Shown here: piece by piece, positions 8,711 to 18,438 of the stretch
Numbering within the stretch: the stretch's first letter is position 1
Layout of the letters: each line of letters starts with the position of its first letter
From: GCA-2697345 sp002697345
GTDB lineage: Bacteria > Pseudomonadota > Alphaproteobacteria > Rhodobacterales > Rhodobacteraceae
Direction: 5' to 3'
Length of the DNA: 64,000 nucleotides
Assembly: GCA_943787605.1 (NCBI GenBank)
Contig: CALSNB010000002.1
Location: forward strand, 1-64,000
Position numbers and translations under genes: made by a program
Notes under the pieces: model-generated
The model's database searches: none
The model's input: only the letters and a program-made list of their open reading frames with translations
What the model was told of the DNA's origin: nothing

Positions 8711-9955
8711 ATGAAACAATACTTAATGCAAACAGTCAAAAGGGCTACTGCTATCGCATTTTTTTCAGTTGCTGCAACAGTTTCTGTAGCCGCGGGTGTA
8801 TCTGAAAAATTGGATGCGTGGTTAGTCGAAAACGCGCTTGGCCCGCACGCTACTGGACAAGAAAATTGGGAAGAAATTGTCGCAGCAGCTAAAAATGAAG
8901 GTCAAGTCTCTGTTTACACAGCCTCTGGTCGGATAGCAAAACTAGTGGACCACTTTGAAGCACTCTACCCTGGCATAAAACTTGTAGTTTATGATCTTGG
9001 TTCAGTGAAGACAATTGAAAAAACTGTTCGTGAGCAAGATGCAGGTATTTTTACGGCAGATGTCATTACTACAGGAAATTCAGGTCAGGTAATGTATGAA
9101 CTTCTAGGAAAAAATCGGATTTTTAACTATGTTCCTGCACATTTCATGGATCGAATTCCAACTGAAAATCGTGACCCACTATTGATCCGTGTCAATGAAG
9201 CAATGGTTTTCTTTTACAACAAAGAAGTTCACCCAGATGGAGCCCCAATAAGTAATGTTTGGGAGTTGACAGAAGAAAAGTACCGTGGCCGCGTTGGAAT
9301 TAAAAATCCTATGTCGTCAGGATCATCACTGATGGGGCTCGCAACCCTTGTCCAAGAACCCGATGAAATGGCAGCAGCTTATAAACGCCTAACTGGTAAA
9401 GATATTGTTTTAGGTGACGGTGTGCCAGATGCTGGTTATGAATTTGTTCGTAGAATGCTAGAAAATGACATAGTTATCTATAAGTCAGGATCTAAGTTAG
9501 CAGATGCTGCAGGTAAAGCTGGGCAAGATGATGCATTGATTGCGATGGGTAATATGACTTATATCGCGAGAAATGACTCAAAAGGAAACGTAAACGCGAT
9601 AGTTTCAGATTTAGATCCAGTTGCTAGACTGGTTTATCCAAATTTCATGTCGATCGGCGCTAATGCTCCAAACCCAAATGCTGCAAAAGTTTTGATCGCA
9701 TATCTATTAGGTAGTACGGACATTAATCTAAATACTAAACTTGAGAAGCCCTATATAGAAGGTGAAAGTTTTGATTTACTTCAAGGTTTGGCTCCATATC
9801 ATGATGCAGGTTCAGTAAGTCCTCGAAGTGATGTTCCTCTGCCGCAAGGTGGTGAAATCTGGGATCAAATGAAGGGTTGGAATGTATCTGCTAAATTTAT
9901 GTGGGAACAAGGCCCTAAATTGCGTGATTTTTGGATGATTCACTCAAGTAAATAA
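8711..9955 (+). CDS. ABC transporter periplasmic binding protein, Fe3+/AfuA type
   Basis: A 414-residue family 1 binding protein. A signal peptide (KRATAIAFFSVAATVSVAAG) is predicted to be cleaved near residue 28. The start of the mature protein includes NWEEIVAAAKNEGQVSVYTA, the hallmark opening of the AfuA/FutA-like group. An AGGGGGGAATA ribosome site precedes the ATG. It is followed after 11 bases by its ATPase and then a fused permease. The family includes ferric-ion, phosphonate and sugar-phosphate binders. The tyrosine set typical of iron ligands is not obvious, so an organic anion such as a sugar phosphate is possible. The neighbouring HAD phosphatase would fit that. Confidence 0.87.
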   Translation: MKQYLMQTVKRATAIAFFSVAATVSVAAGVSEKLDAWLVENALGPHATGQENWEEIVAAAKNEGQVSVYTASGRIAKLVDHFEALYPGIKLVVYDLGSVKTIEKTVREQDAGIFTADVITTGNSGQVMYELLGKNRIFNYVPAHFMDRIPTENRDPLLIRVNEAMVFFYNKEVHPDGAPISNVWELTEEKYRGRVGIKNPMSSGSSLMGLATLVQEPDEMAAAYKRLTGKDIVLGDGVPDAGYEFVRRMLENDIVIYKSGSKLADAAGKAGQDDALIAMGNMTYIARNDSKGNVNAIVSDLDPVARLVYPNFMSIGANAPNPNAAKVLIAYLLGSTDINLNTKLEKPYIEGESFDLLQGLAPYHDAGSVSPRSDVPLPQGGEIWDQMKGWNVSAKFMWEQGPKLRDFWMIHSSK

Positions 9956-9966
9956 AGGATGCGTAA

Positions 9967-11058
9967 ATGGGGCAAATACTTCTTAATGGAATCGTAAAGT
10001 CCTATGGCAAGGAGGTCGTGGTGAAAAACCTCGACCTCCTTGTTGAACCTGGCGAGTTTTTAACGATACTTGGGCCGTCTGGTTGTGGCAAAACCACAAC
10101 CTTAAGGATGATTGCTGGCTTAGAAGAACCAAATCAAGGCAGTATAACATTAGATGATACAGTTGTTTTTTCACGTAATGAAGGTGTAGTTATCCCGCCC
10201 GAGGCCAGAAATCTTGGTTTAATATTTCAAAGCTACGCCCTATGGCCGCATATGACAGTGGAGAAAAATATTACTTTAGCATTGAAAGAGCAAAAAATAT
10301 CCAAAGATGAAATTGCAAGTCGATTGGCTAACGCATTGGATATGGTGCAACTCACAGGATATGCTGAACGATATCCCTCCGAACTTTCTGGAGGTCAACA
10401 ACAAAGAGTTGCTGTTGCAAGGTTGATCGCTTTAAGGCCGACAATTCTTCTCATGGATGAACCACTTTCTAACCTAGATGCTAAATTACGAACTGAAATG
10501 CGTGCGAGTTTAAAACGTTTGCACCGTGATCTCGATGCAACCACTGTTTATGTTACGCATGACCAAATTGAAGCATTAACTTTATCTGATCGAGTGATAA
10601 TTATGAACGAAGGTCAGATTATGCAAGAAGGTTCTCCATACGATATTTATCATCACCCAACTAACATTTTTGTTGCAGAGTTTATAGGTGATCCAGGGAT
10701 TAACTTATTCGAAGGAAACATTGAGAATGGTAAACTTAATTGTGGTGGAATTTCAATTCCGTTACCAAGTAATATTTCCAACAATAATGGTCGACTAACT
10801 GTGGGAGTAAGACCAGAAAAAATCGAAGTTTCTGAAAGTAAAAAAAGTGGGTGGCAAGAAGTGACCACGGGTATAATCCAACCTACAGGTGCTAATACAA
10901 TAATGGAAGTGAAGTCTGAAGATACTTCCATAACGGTACTACAAAATGGGTTTATTAATCTATCTGAAAATTCAAAACTTTGGATTAATTTTAACTCTGA
11001 AACACTAAGTTTTTTTGATCCAAAAACGCAAGAAAACCTGCGTAATAAAATGGTTTAA
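9967..11058 (+). CDS. ABC transporter ATP-binding protein, FbpC/AfuC-like
   Basis: A 363-residue ATPase for the AfuB-like permease. Walker A GPSGCGKTT is at residues 36-44, signature LSGGQQQR from L140, Walker B LLMDEP with D164/E165, and H-loop H198. A TOBE-like C-terminal domain follows from about residue 285. It starts 11 bases after the binding protein. The first 140 bases of the coding sequence contain two perfect inverted repeats (10009-10041 and 10081-10101), listed separately. The ATPase and permease frames are separated by only 4 bases. Confidence 0.92.
   Translation: MGQILLNGIVKSYGKEVVVKNLDLLVEPGEFLTILGPSGCGKTTTLRMIAGLEEPNQGSITLDDTVVFSRNEGVVIPPEARNLGLIFQSYALWPHMTVEKNITLALKEQKISKDEIASRLANALDMVQLTGYAERYPSELSGGQQQRVAVARLIALRPTILLMDEPLSNLDAKLRTEMRASLKRLHRDLDATTVYVTHDQIEALTLSDRVIIMNEGQIMQEGSPYDIYHHPTNIFVAEFIGDPGINLFEGNIENGKLNCGGISIPLPSNISNNNGRLTVGVRPEKIEVSESKKSGWQEVTTGIIQPTGANTIMEVKSEDTSITVLQNGFINLSENSKLWINFNSETLSFFDPKTQENLRNKMV
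10009..10101 (+). repeat. Two strong inverted repeats at the 5' end of an ATPase gene
   Basis: The first pair is AAGGAGGTCG (10009-10018) with CGACCTCCTT (10032-10041), a 13-base loop. The second is GGTTGTGG (10081-10088) with CCACAACC (10094-10101), a 5-base loop spanning the Walker A codons. Both are perfect and could fold in the mRNA. The first arm also resembles a strong ribosome-binding site inside the gene. Either could dampen ATPase translation relative to the abundant binding protein, or be coincidence. Confidence 0.45.
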
Positions 11059-11062
11059 AATA

Positions 11063-12901
11063 ATGTCAAAACCAGCCAGTAAAAACTTATCCAGAATTTG
11101 GTCTATGCGCAATATTTTTTATCAAACTTATAGATTAAAAAATAGACCTGAGATGATCACTGGTTTAATAGCCCTTTGTTTCTTAGGTTTTGTTGTACTG
11201 GTACCTCTTATACAAATCATCAAAGATGCATTAACCTTTCAGAGTTATGATCTAGCTTATAAACCAGATGGCGTGGTCGGTGAATTCACTTTTTTTCATT
11301 TAGACCGTGTTTTTAACCAACCAATATCGGCAGCACTATTTTATAAGCCACTTCTCAACAGTTTAAAAATGGGTCTAGCTGTAACTGTAATCGCATTATC
11401 AGTCGGGTTTTGTTTGGCTTGGTTAATGGTAAGAACCAATGTCCATTTTAAAGGTGTTTTTGGTGGAATGCTTGTTATTCCATACATGATGCCATCTTGG
11501 GTTATGGCGATAGCGTGGCTTAGCTTATTCAAAAATGATCGTATAGGTGGATCCGAAGGGTTACTTACATATTTAACAGGTGTCCAAGCTCCAGATTGGG
11601 TGGCTTATGGGTTCTTTCCAATAGTGATAACATTGGCATTACATTACTATGCATATGCTTATCTATTAATCTCGGGGGCGTTAGCAACTATAGATAGTGA
11701 ACTTGAAGAGGCAGGTGCTGCTAGTGGCATGGGTAAATGGAAACGCATCCGGGTAATTACTATACCATTGTTAATGCCAGCGATTGGTTCGGCAATTGTT
11801 CTTACATTTATTAGGATTCTTGGTACATTTGGTACCCCCGCATTACTTGGGTTGCCTGTACGTTTTTTTACATTCTCCACACAAATATATGCGTCAATAA
11901 ACGCTAGGAACCAAGGTGATGCATTTGTTTTAGCATTAGTTTTGATAGTTTTAGCTATATCATTTATTTGGATCAACAGTCGAATTATAGGCGTGCGTAA
12001 AAGCTATGTTACGATGACTGGAAAAGGCTTCCGAAAAAGTGAAAGCGATCTTGGAAAAATGCGTTGGCCAATCACTATTTTAATTATTTTGTTTCTTTGT
12101 ATTACGGTAGCGTTGCCCTTAATTTTATTGCTCTGGGAATCATTAACGCTTATCCCTGGAGATTATAGTTTGTCCAATCTAACCAACTATTTTTGGATAG
12201 GGCAAGGAAACGTCAGTCTTGCGTATGGAGAGCCTGGAATATTTCACAATAGAGGCATAATTGAGGCATTATTGAATTCAATTAAATTAGGATTTGCTGC
12301 TGCGCTCTTTAATGGAGTTCTTGGTCTTTTGGTCGGATATGCAGTTGTTCGAGGTCGCGGAGCGCGTTTATCAAAATGGTTAGAGTCGATAGCCTTTGCG
12401 CCATATATCTTCCCCTCAATAGCTCTAGGTGCAATTTATATTGGTATGTTTTCAACAAATATAGGTCCGATACCCGCGCTATATGGAACCTTTACAATAT
12501 TAATATTAATTACTGTAATTAAGAATTTACCGTTCACCTCAAGGACAGGAATTGCGGCTATTTTGCAAATTCATCAATCATTAGAGGAAGCTGCCAGAGT
12601 TCAAGGTATCGGCTGGTTTAGACGTATGCTTCGGATTATTATTCCTCTATCCATGAGTGGCTTGGTAGCCGGTATGCTGTTAACATTCATTACAGCAATG
12701 CGTGAGTTATCTCTGATAATATTACTAATTTCACCAGGGAATATGGTATTAACAGGGTTGATATTCAGTTATCAAGAGCAAGATATGGCTCAGCATTCAA
12801 GCGCTGTAACATTAATGCTCGTTCTAATTATTATATCTATAAGTGTTATAGTTCGAATAGTGTCGAGACGTGCGGGTGTTGGCCGATTAAATGTGGCTTA
12901 A
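11063..12901 (+). CDS. Fused double-domain ABC permease, FbpB/AfuB-like
   Basis: A 612-residue inner-membrane permease made of two fused six-helix halves, as in FbpB/AfuB. Each half has a coupling loop: LEEAGAASGMGKWKRIRVI near residues 215-235 and LEEAARVQGIGWFRRM near 510-525. The ATG at 11063 is preferred, since it lies 4 bases after the ATPase stop; an in-frame ATG at 11015 would overlap the ATPase by 44 bases. It completes the binding protein, ATPase and permease transport unit. No accessory gene follows before the right repeat. Confidence 0.9.
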   Translation: MSKPASKNLSRIWSMRNIFYQTYRLKNRPEMITGLIALCFLGFVVLVPLIQIIKDALTFQSYDLAYKPDGVVGEFTFFHLDRVFNQPISAALFYKPLLNSLKMGLAVTVIALSVGFCLAWLMVRTNVHFKGVFGGMLVIPYMMPSWVMAIAWLSLFKNDRIGGSEGLLTYLTGVQAPDWVAYGFFPIVITLALHYYAYAYLLISGALATIDSELEEAGAASGMGKWKRIRVITIPLLMPAIGSAIVLTFIRILGTFGTPALLGLPVRFFTFSTQIYASINARNQGDAFVLALVLIVLAISFIWINSRIIGVRKSYVTMTGKGFRKSESDLGKMRWPITILIILFLCITVALPLILLLWESLTLIPGDYSLSNLTNYFWIGQGNVSLAYGEPGIFHNRGIIEALLNSIKLGFAAALFNGVLGLLVGYAVVRGRGARLSKWLESIAFAPYIFPSIALGAIYIGMFSTNIGPIPALYGTFTILILITVIKNLPFTSRTGIAAILQIHQSLEEAARVQGIGWFRRMLRIIIPLSMSGLVAGMLLTFITAMRELSLIILLISPGNMVLTGLIFSYQEQDMAQHSSAVTLMLVLIIISISVIVRIVSRRAGVGRLNVA

Positions 12902-13462
12902 ATTTTCTATCTTTCTCTCATTATGAGTGGTTACAACTGATAAAAAGACTAAAGATGTATCAAAGGTTCCAATTTTATCTCAAGGTATCTACCACAGTGT
13001 GGGGGCACTAATTCAACCAAGATCCACGGTCCAAGTACAAAACTTGTAATATCAATAGGTTAGCAAGTCCAAAGTTTATGGCAAGTGGCTAGTTCTGGCA
13101 CACCCAGCGGTACAACGGACCCTGGACCAATGACCGGGGGTTACTGAGCCCGATCCAAACAGTTGAAACACGCAAGGCCACGCACCCAGGGACCCCGAAC
13201 CCAGTGTCGCGCGTCTCGGACCTCGGGCCTTTAGTGCTGGTGTCGTGGATTCATTGGGGGAGGGGTTTGTTTGGATCAACCAAAGGTACAAGTTGAATAG
13301 CTTCAGAAGTTAACCGGAAAGTACTAAATTTGGTAAATTAAAACACTTAGACTATTATACAGTAAGAACAATATTTCTACTCATACTTACAAAAATTTTA
13401 TTTATTGCTGTTGTTTAACCAAGTTACTCTTTAGTGATCTAGTAAAATTGGATTGTCTTAAA
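12902..13462. other. Intergenic region holding the right repeat copy
   Basis: A 561-base stretch with no supportable gene. It carries the right copy of the GC-rich repeat at 13142-13275 and a further GC-rich lead-in (about 13080-13141, including GGACCCTGGACCAATGACC) that is not clearly present at the left copy. The remainder is AT-rich and probably contains the promoter of the following hydrolase. A minus-strand open frame over the repeat (13076-13291) was rejected. Confidence 0.5.
13142..13275 (+). repeat. GC-rich dispersed repeat, right copy
   Basis: Direct-orientation partner of 7237-7369. Shared blocks include TACTGAGCCC, CCACGCACCCAGGG, CCCCGAACC, CTCGGACCTCGGG and TTTAGTG, followed by a G-rich run and TTTGTTT. 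Substitutions are scattered and many lie outside the CCCGA/TCGGG arms, so the stem could be conserved. The pair brackets the HAD plus AfuABC-like cassette. Confidence 0.75.
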
Positions 13463-14797
13463 ATGTATTTTGATAAAATAAAATTAGAGAAATTATTACA
13501 GGGTGCTTTGAATAAATATAATATTCCAGGTTTAGCGGCCTGTGTAATGCACGAGGGAAAAATAATTTACAAATCTGGCTTTGGTTTACGAAATGTCAGT
13601 TCTAATTCATGCGTCAATAGCAAAACTATTTTTGGGGTTGCCTCTATTACAAAATTGGTAACAGCATTAATAATCAAACAAGCCGAAAATGAAAATATTT
13701 TAAGTACGTCTGATTTGGTATCAGCACATGTTCCGGATTTGTCTTGCTTACAAAAAACCAAAATCGAGATTAGACATCTTTTAAATCATTCTGCTGGATT
13801 TCCTGGATTACCAACTCGGCATAAGTCAACAGACCTTTTCAACTCAAGAATAAATGATAAAATGAAATCTTTTGATGATCTCGTGGTATATTTGAATAAG
13901 CTAGATTTTGAGATGTTAGCAGAGCCTGGTAAATTGCTAAACTACAGCAATGAAGGTTATTGTCTATTGGGTTGTATTATCGAAAGGCTTTATAGTAAGT
14001 CCTTTATTTCTGTCGTCACAGAAAAAGTTTTTGAGCCGTTGAAACTGAGCAGGAGTTTCATTGGAATGAACCAAGCTGAATTTTTTAATAATATTGCTGA
14101 GCCATTAGAAGTCAGAAAGAAAAACACCAACTTTGTACCAATCCAATATTGGGATGCTCCGTTATTTTATTCTGCTGGAGGTTTAATGACCACAGTCGAA
14201 GATATGAGTCTTTTAATATCCCATATTGGTAACATTGGTTTCTTTGGTACTTCTGAACCATTAACGGCTAATAGAATCCCAGTGACATCACGTAATTGTA
14301 TGAGATATTCATATGGCTCTGGACTTGAGATAGATTTGTTGGATAACAATAACACATTAATTTGGCACACTGGTCAGCGTCCGGGTGTTTCGAGTTTTTT
14401 GGGTTACCTGAAAGAGTTAAGGTTAGCAGTTGCTTTATCAATAAATATTGCTGACGCGCCTACTGCTCGGTTAGGACGAAATATTTTCAAAGAGTTCCTT
14501 CAAAACCGGATAGAACTTGTTAAACTTCAATGGCCACCAAAAGTTGATAATAATCATTTTAATAACGATGATCTCTCGAAATTTACAGGAATTTATGGTT
14601 CCTTAGAAATGGGTAATTTTAATGTGTTCGCAAAAGAGAAAAAGTTATTTTTAAAATATTCTGAAACTTTAGAGGAGTTTAAATTTTCTAGCTCTAAAAG
14701 CGGAACTGTTGGAGAACAAACCTTTAAATTTCTGTGTTCCCAAGATCAAAGAGCCAATGCTTTAGCATTGGATTTAAGGGTGTTTCCAATAAAGTAA
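13463..14797 (+). CDS. Beta-lactamase-fold serine hydrolase (family S12 / class C-like)
   Basis: A 444-residue protein of the AmpC/esterase/DD-peptidase fold. Active-site elements are complete: S61-I-T-K64, Y161-S-N163 and an H-T-G triad before QRPG. There is no signal peptide, so a cytoplasmic esterase, amidase or D-peptidase is likelier than a secreted beta-lactamase. The ATG at 13463 is chosen over an in-frame TTG at 13448; neither has a good ribosome site. The C-terminal about 90 residues form a lipocalin-like domain, common in this family. It precedes the MlrC and Dpp genes, consistent with peptide or amide degradation, but the substrate is unknown. Confidence 0.82.
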   Translation: MYFDKIKLEKLLQGALNKYNIPGLAACVMHEGKIIYKSGFGLRNVSSNSCVNSKTIFGVASITKLVTALIIKQAENENILSTSDLVSAHVPDLSCLQKTKIEIRHLLNHSAGFPGLPTRHKSTDLFNSRINDKMKSFDDLVVYLNKLDFEMLAEPGKLLNYSNEGYCLLGCIIERLYSKSFISVVTEKVFEPLKLSRSFIGMNQAEFFNNIAEPLEVRKKNTNFVPIQYWDAPLFYSAGGLMTTVEDMSLLISHIGNIGFFGTSEPLTANRIPVTSRNCMRYSYGSGLEIDLLDNNNTLIWHTGQRPGVSSFLGYLKELRLAVALSINIADAPTARLGRNIFKEFLQNRIELVKLQWPPKVDNNHFNNDDLSKFTGIYGSLEMGNFNVFAKEKKLFLKYSETLEEFKFSSSKSGTVGEQTFKFLCSQDQRANALALDLRVFPIK

Positions 14798-15002
14798 AAA
14801 ATATTGAACCTTCGTTATTATGATAATTTAGTATAGATCTATATCAAAGTAGCATTTCCCAAGGTTTTTCTTCTGAGTTAAGTTATATACGTGTCATATC
14901 TAAAATTTTTAATGAAGAGACAATGTCAATATACGTGATCTCTTCAAAATTTTAAGAATTGGACTTAAAAAATAAATGATATCAACTTTAGGGAAATAGC
15001 CT

Positions 15003-16553
15003 ATGCCATCTAATAAACATCCTCGGATTGCTATTCTAGGGTTCTCCTTAGAGGCCAATAGATCTGCTCCTGTCTCGGATAAAAAAGCTTTTATAGAAAC
15101 TCATTACCTTGATTCTGAAGGAATTAGGAAAGAGTTAGAGGGAGACTTTGGGGGAGTGAGGGCTGATATTCATGGTTTCTGTCAACAAATGGATAAAAAT
15201 GGGGTTTGGGATGCTGTCCCTATCACCATAGCTGAAGCACCACCTGGTGGCCCAGCAGATCACAAGTTTTTTTTGGAATTTCTGGAAGAAGTACGCACTG
15301 GTTTGATCCGTGTCGGTGAAGTTGATGGAGTGATTATTAGTGAACATGGAGCTGGTTTAACGACCGAAGAGGATGATCCGGATGGCGCGGTATTTTCTCT
15401 AGTACGTGAAATTGTTGGTCCTGACGTACCAATTATTGCAATTTTAGATTTACATGGCCACGTAACGCAGCGAATGCATAGTTCTGTAGATATTCTAATT
15501 TCATATCTTACAAACCCGCATATTGATCAATTTGAAAGGGGGTTAGAAGCAGCAGATCATATGTTATTGATGCTCAATGGAACCAAAACGACTAGTTCTT
15601 TCATAAAGGTTCCAATGGTTTCCCCATCTGTGAGTTTGTTGACTGACAAGGGATCTTATGCGGACCTTATAAGATCCGGCCAGGAGATTTTAAAAAATAA
15701 TAAAGATCATATTTTGAATATTTCAATTCTTGGAGGATTTGCACCTGCAAATGCTAACACAAATGGAATGTCAATTGTCGTGACTGGTAAAGCACACCAT
15801 TTAGAGAGCAAAAAGATAGTCGAAGAAGCTGCATTTTTTCTTGCAAAATCGGCTTGGAGAGACAGAAAGAAGTATACGACGAATTTGATTACGTTGAATG
15901 ATATGATTTCACTTTCTAAAAAAGTTGTTTCTGATCCTAATGAGCCTCAAATAATAATTGCTGACGTTGCAGATAATCCGGGTGGTGGAGGTCGAGGTAA
16001 TACACTTTATGCTTTAAAAAGAATGCTTGAGGAAAAAATTGAAAATGCTACCTTAGGAATGATTGTAGATGCAGATCTTGCAGAAGATGCTCATACAACT
16101 GGTATAGGGAAAAAATTTAAGGCTAGATTTAACCGAAACGAAAAAACTAAATTTTCCGAAAAATATGAGGTAGATGCGTTAGTGATTTCTCTCGCCAGAG
16201 GAAACTGTGTGGGACGAAGAGGTACGTATGCAAATCGTAGGGTTGACTTAGGTTTTTGTGCCCTTTTACAAATAGATGGAATTACTGTCGCAGTTTCTAG
16301 TGGACGTCATCAGTTGGCTGATCCAGAATTCATAGAACGGCTAGGAGTTGATTTATCTTCGGTGAGGGTTCTGGTAGTAAAGTCACGTGGTCATTTTAGA
16401 GCTGGTTTTGATGAATTTTTCAATCCAAAACAAATTTTTGAGGTTGATTTACCAGGCTTGACGACCCCGAACCTTTATCAATTAGATTTGTCCAGGGTCC
16501 CGCGACCAATATTCCCCTTGGATCCGGATATGAGTTGGCAGCCACCCAAATAG
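15003..16553 (+). CDS. mlrC: M81-family metallopeptidase, MlrC-like
   Basis: A 516-residue protein of the MlrC (microcystinase C) family. Visible family signatures are ISEHGAG, ILDLHGHVTQRM with D149 and H151, NPHIDQFERG with H173, and the glycine-rich ADVADNPGGGGRGNT segment. MlrC in sphingomonads cleaves linearised microcystin and the tetrapeptide at the Adda residue, while most homologues are uncharacterised. No secretion signal is seen, so it should act on imported material. It lies upstream of a complete DppABCDF importer in the same direction, suggesting import followed by hydrolysis of a modified peptide. mlrA and mlrB are absent. Confidence 0.85.
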   Translation: MPSNKHPRIAILGFSLEANRSAPVSDKKAFIETHYLDSEGIRKELEGDFGGVRADIHGFCQQMDKNGVWDAVPITIAEAPPGGPADHKFFLEFLEEVRTGLIRVGEVDGVIISEHGAGLTTEEDDPDGAVFSLVREIVGPDVPIIAILDLHGHVTQRMHSSVDILISYLTNPHIDQFERGLEAADHMLLMLNGTKTTSSFIKVPMVSPSVSLLTDKGSYADLIRSGQEILKNNKDHILNISILGGFAPANANTNGMSIVVTGKAHHLESKKIVEEAAFFLAKSAWRDRKKYTTNLITLNDMISLSKKVVSDPNEPQIIIADVADNPGGGGRGNTLYALKRMLEEKIENATLGMIVDADLAEDAHTTGIGKKFKARFNRNEKTKFSEKYEVDALVISLARGNCVGRRGTYANRRVDLGFCALLQIDGITVAVSSGRHQLADPEFIERLGVDLSSVRVLVVKSRGHFRAGFDEFFNPKQIFEVDLPGLTTPNLYQLDLSRVPRPIFPLDPDMSWQPPK

Positions 16554-16743
16554 TACAATGCTATAAGATCTCATATACTTCTTTTGAATGTATTTTTAAG
16601 CCAAAACCAAGCTCTGATAACATTATGTCAATAATGCATAGTTACATGTAGAAATGGCATTTTACAGGGATAGGGATGTCATTTAGCGTTAATTAATATA
16701 TTGTCTATATATTTAAAAACTCTTTGTAAAAAGTTTGAAAAGA

Positions 16744-16759
16744 GGTCTCAACATAGACC
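16744..16759. promoter_or_regulatory. Hairpin/operator upstream of the peptide-binding protein gene
   Basis: A perfect inverted repeat, GGTCT-CAACAT-AGACC, about 55 bases before the binding-protein ATG. It could be an operator or a structure in the 5' leader of the Dpp operon. A GGGAGAG ribosome site follows immediately before the ATG at 16814. Support is only the symmetry and position. Confidence 0.3.
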
Positions 16760-16813
16760 AAAGGGTTCTTAAAAAAATATTTATATTGAATAGAAAATTT
16801 TTGGGAGAGAACA

Positions 16814-18418
16814 ATGTTAATAAAAGAAAGACTAATAAAGATTGTAAGCGCTTTCATTTTTGGAGTTGCAGTATTATTTACTTTTTTACCTACTGCATTT
16901 GCGGGTACGCCCGTTAAAGGTGGATCAGTAGTATATTTATCTTCGAAAATACCAAGCCTCAACCCACTTCATTCTGCTTATGAGGTAGGTCTTGTGACTT
17001 CACAGATATTCGCAAGCCCCGTAAGGATGGATGAAAACAACGAAATAGCACCGTATCTTGCTGAAAGCTGGACTATATCACCTGATGGTAAAACCTATAC
17101 TTTTAATCTAGCAAAAAACGCAAAGTTCCATGACGGTAGTCCCGTAACTTCTGAGGATCTTGCATTTTCAATTGACGTTGTTTTAAAAAATCATAGGTTT
17201 GGAAAGCAGATGTTTGGTCCAATAACAGGTTACGAATTCCCTGATAAAAATACTCTTGTAGTAAATCTTTCAAAGGCACACGGACCTCTACTTTTAGCTG
17301 CCACAACGCCAAGACAACTACCTGTAATGCCGAAACATGTATATGGGAATTCTGATGATTTTATGAAACAAGAAGCCCATAGTAATCCTGTGGGATCAGG
17401 GCCTTTTGTAATTAGTGACAGAAAAACTGACGAATACGTGTCGATTGCTCGAAATGAAAATCATTTTGTTGATGGTCTGCCATACCTCGATAGTATTACT
17501 TATTTGAATGTGGGAGATAAGACAGCAAAAAGAATAGGACTAAGGAAAAATCAGTTTCAGCTTGCAAGAACAGACTCTGTAATGCGATTTAGTGATATTA
17601 AAGAGTTCTCAAAAATTGATCACCTTGAATTAGCTCCCTATGAAGGGATAGCTGGAGGTGCAATAGTTTTAGAATTTAACAATCGAACTGAGAAATTAAG
17701 TAATAAGAAAGTTCGTCAAGCTATTGCTTACGCAGTTGATCGGTCAAAGCTTTCGAATGTTTTACATAGTGGTTACACGATTCCTTCAAGGTCACCGATG
17801 CCAGCTACTAATGTTTTCTTTAATGATAAGTTGCAAGGGTATCCGTTAGATTTAGATAAGGCAAATAGCTTATTAGATGAAGCCGGTTATCCTAAAGGAT
17901 CTGATGGTATACGTTTTGAATTGAATTTAATTTTCATTGCACAGCCATTTATGCCAGACTTTAACACTATGCCAGCTGAATTCGTGGCTGCGTCTCTTAA
18001 GAAAGTTGGGATAAAAGTGAAACTCGAACCGCTTCAAGGTTTTGCGGGTTGGGCTGAACGGAGTGCTGCTTGGGATTTTGATATGTCAATAAACTGGCCT
18101 GGCGATAAAACTGATCCAGCTATCGGTGTAAGTCGTTTGTACGTCTGTGACAATATAAAGAATCAGGCTTATACTAATACTTCTGGTTATTGTAACGCTG
18201 AAGTTGATCAGATCTTTGCAGCTGCCGCTGAAGAGCCAAATATGGAAAAGCGTACCGAGTTGTATTATGAGGTACAGGATATTCTTTTGGAAGAAATGCC
18301 AATGCTTTGGATGTTTGATACGCCAAGCCTTTTCCTTCGACATAAAGATTTATTCTTTCCAGCGTATGGGACTGCAGAAAATTGGGATGTCATGTACTGG
18401 ACAAAAGAACAAAACTAA
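16814..18418 (+). CDS. Dipeptide/oligopeptide ABC transporter substrate-binding protein (family 5)
   Basis: A 534-residue periplasmic binding protein of the DppA/OppA family (SBP family 5). The signal peptide ends AFA-GT near residue 30. Family features include the mature start PVKGGSVVYL, IAPYLAESWTISPDGKTYTF, KFHDGSPVTSEDLAFSI and the KVRQAIAYAVDR segment. It heads the five-gene importer operon and is separated from the first permease by a strong hairpin. Ligand specificity cannot be read from sequence. The context (MlrC, D-aminoacylase) favours peptides or N-acylated D-amino acids. Confidence 0.93.
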   Translation: MLIKERLIKIVSAFIFGVAVLFTFLPTAFAGTPVKGGSVVYLSSKIPSLNPLHSAYEVGLVTSQIFASPVRMDENNEIAPYLAESWTISPDGKTYTFNLAKNAKFHDGSPVTSEDLAFSIDVVLKNHRFGKQMFGPITGYEFPDKNTLVVNLSKAHGPLLLAATTPRQLPVMPKHVYGNSDDFMKQEAHSNPVGSGPFVISDRKTDEYVSIARNENHFVDGLPYLDSITYLNVGDKTAKRIGLRKNQFQLARTDSVMRFSDIKEFSKIDHLELAPYEGIAGGAIVLEFNNRTEKLSNKKVRQAIAYAVDRSKLSNVLHSGYTIPSRSPMPATNVFFNDKLQGYPLDLDKANSLLDEAGYPKGSDGIRFELNLIFIAQPFMPDFNTMPAEFVAASLKKVGIKVKLEPLQGFAGWAERSAAWDFDMSINWPGDKTDPAIGVSRLYVCDNIKNQAYTNTSGYCNAEVDQIFAAAAEEPNMEKRTELYYEVQDILLEEMPMLWMFDTPSLFLRHKDLFFPAYGTAENWDVMYWTKEQN

Positions 18419-18438
18419 GTTTGTTCATCTAAATATTA

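Noticed and set aside
13076..13291. A 71-codon minus-strand frame covering the right GC-rich repeat.
   Set aside because: The frame is not preserved in the left copy, its composition is driven by the repeat, and no start signal is present. The repeat is better seen as noncoding.
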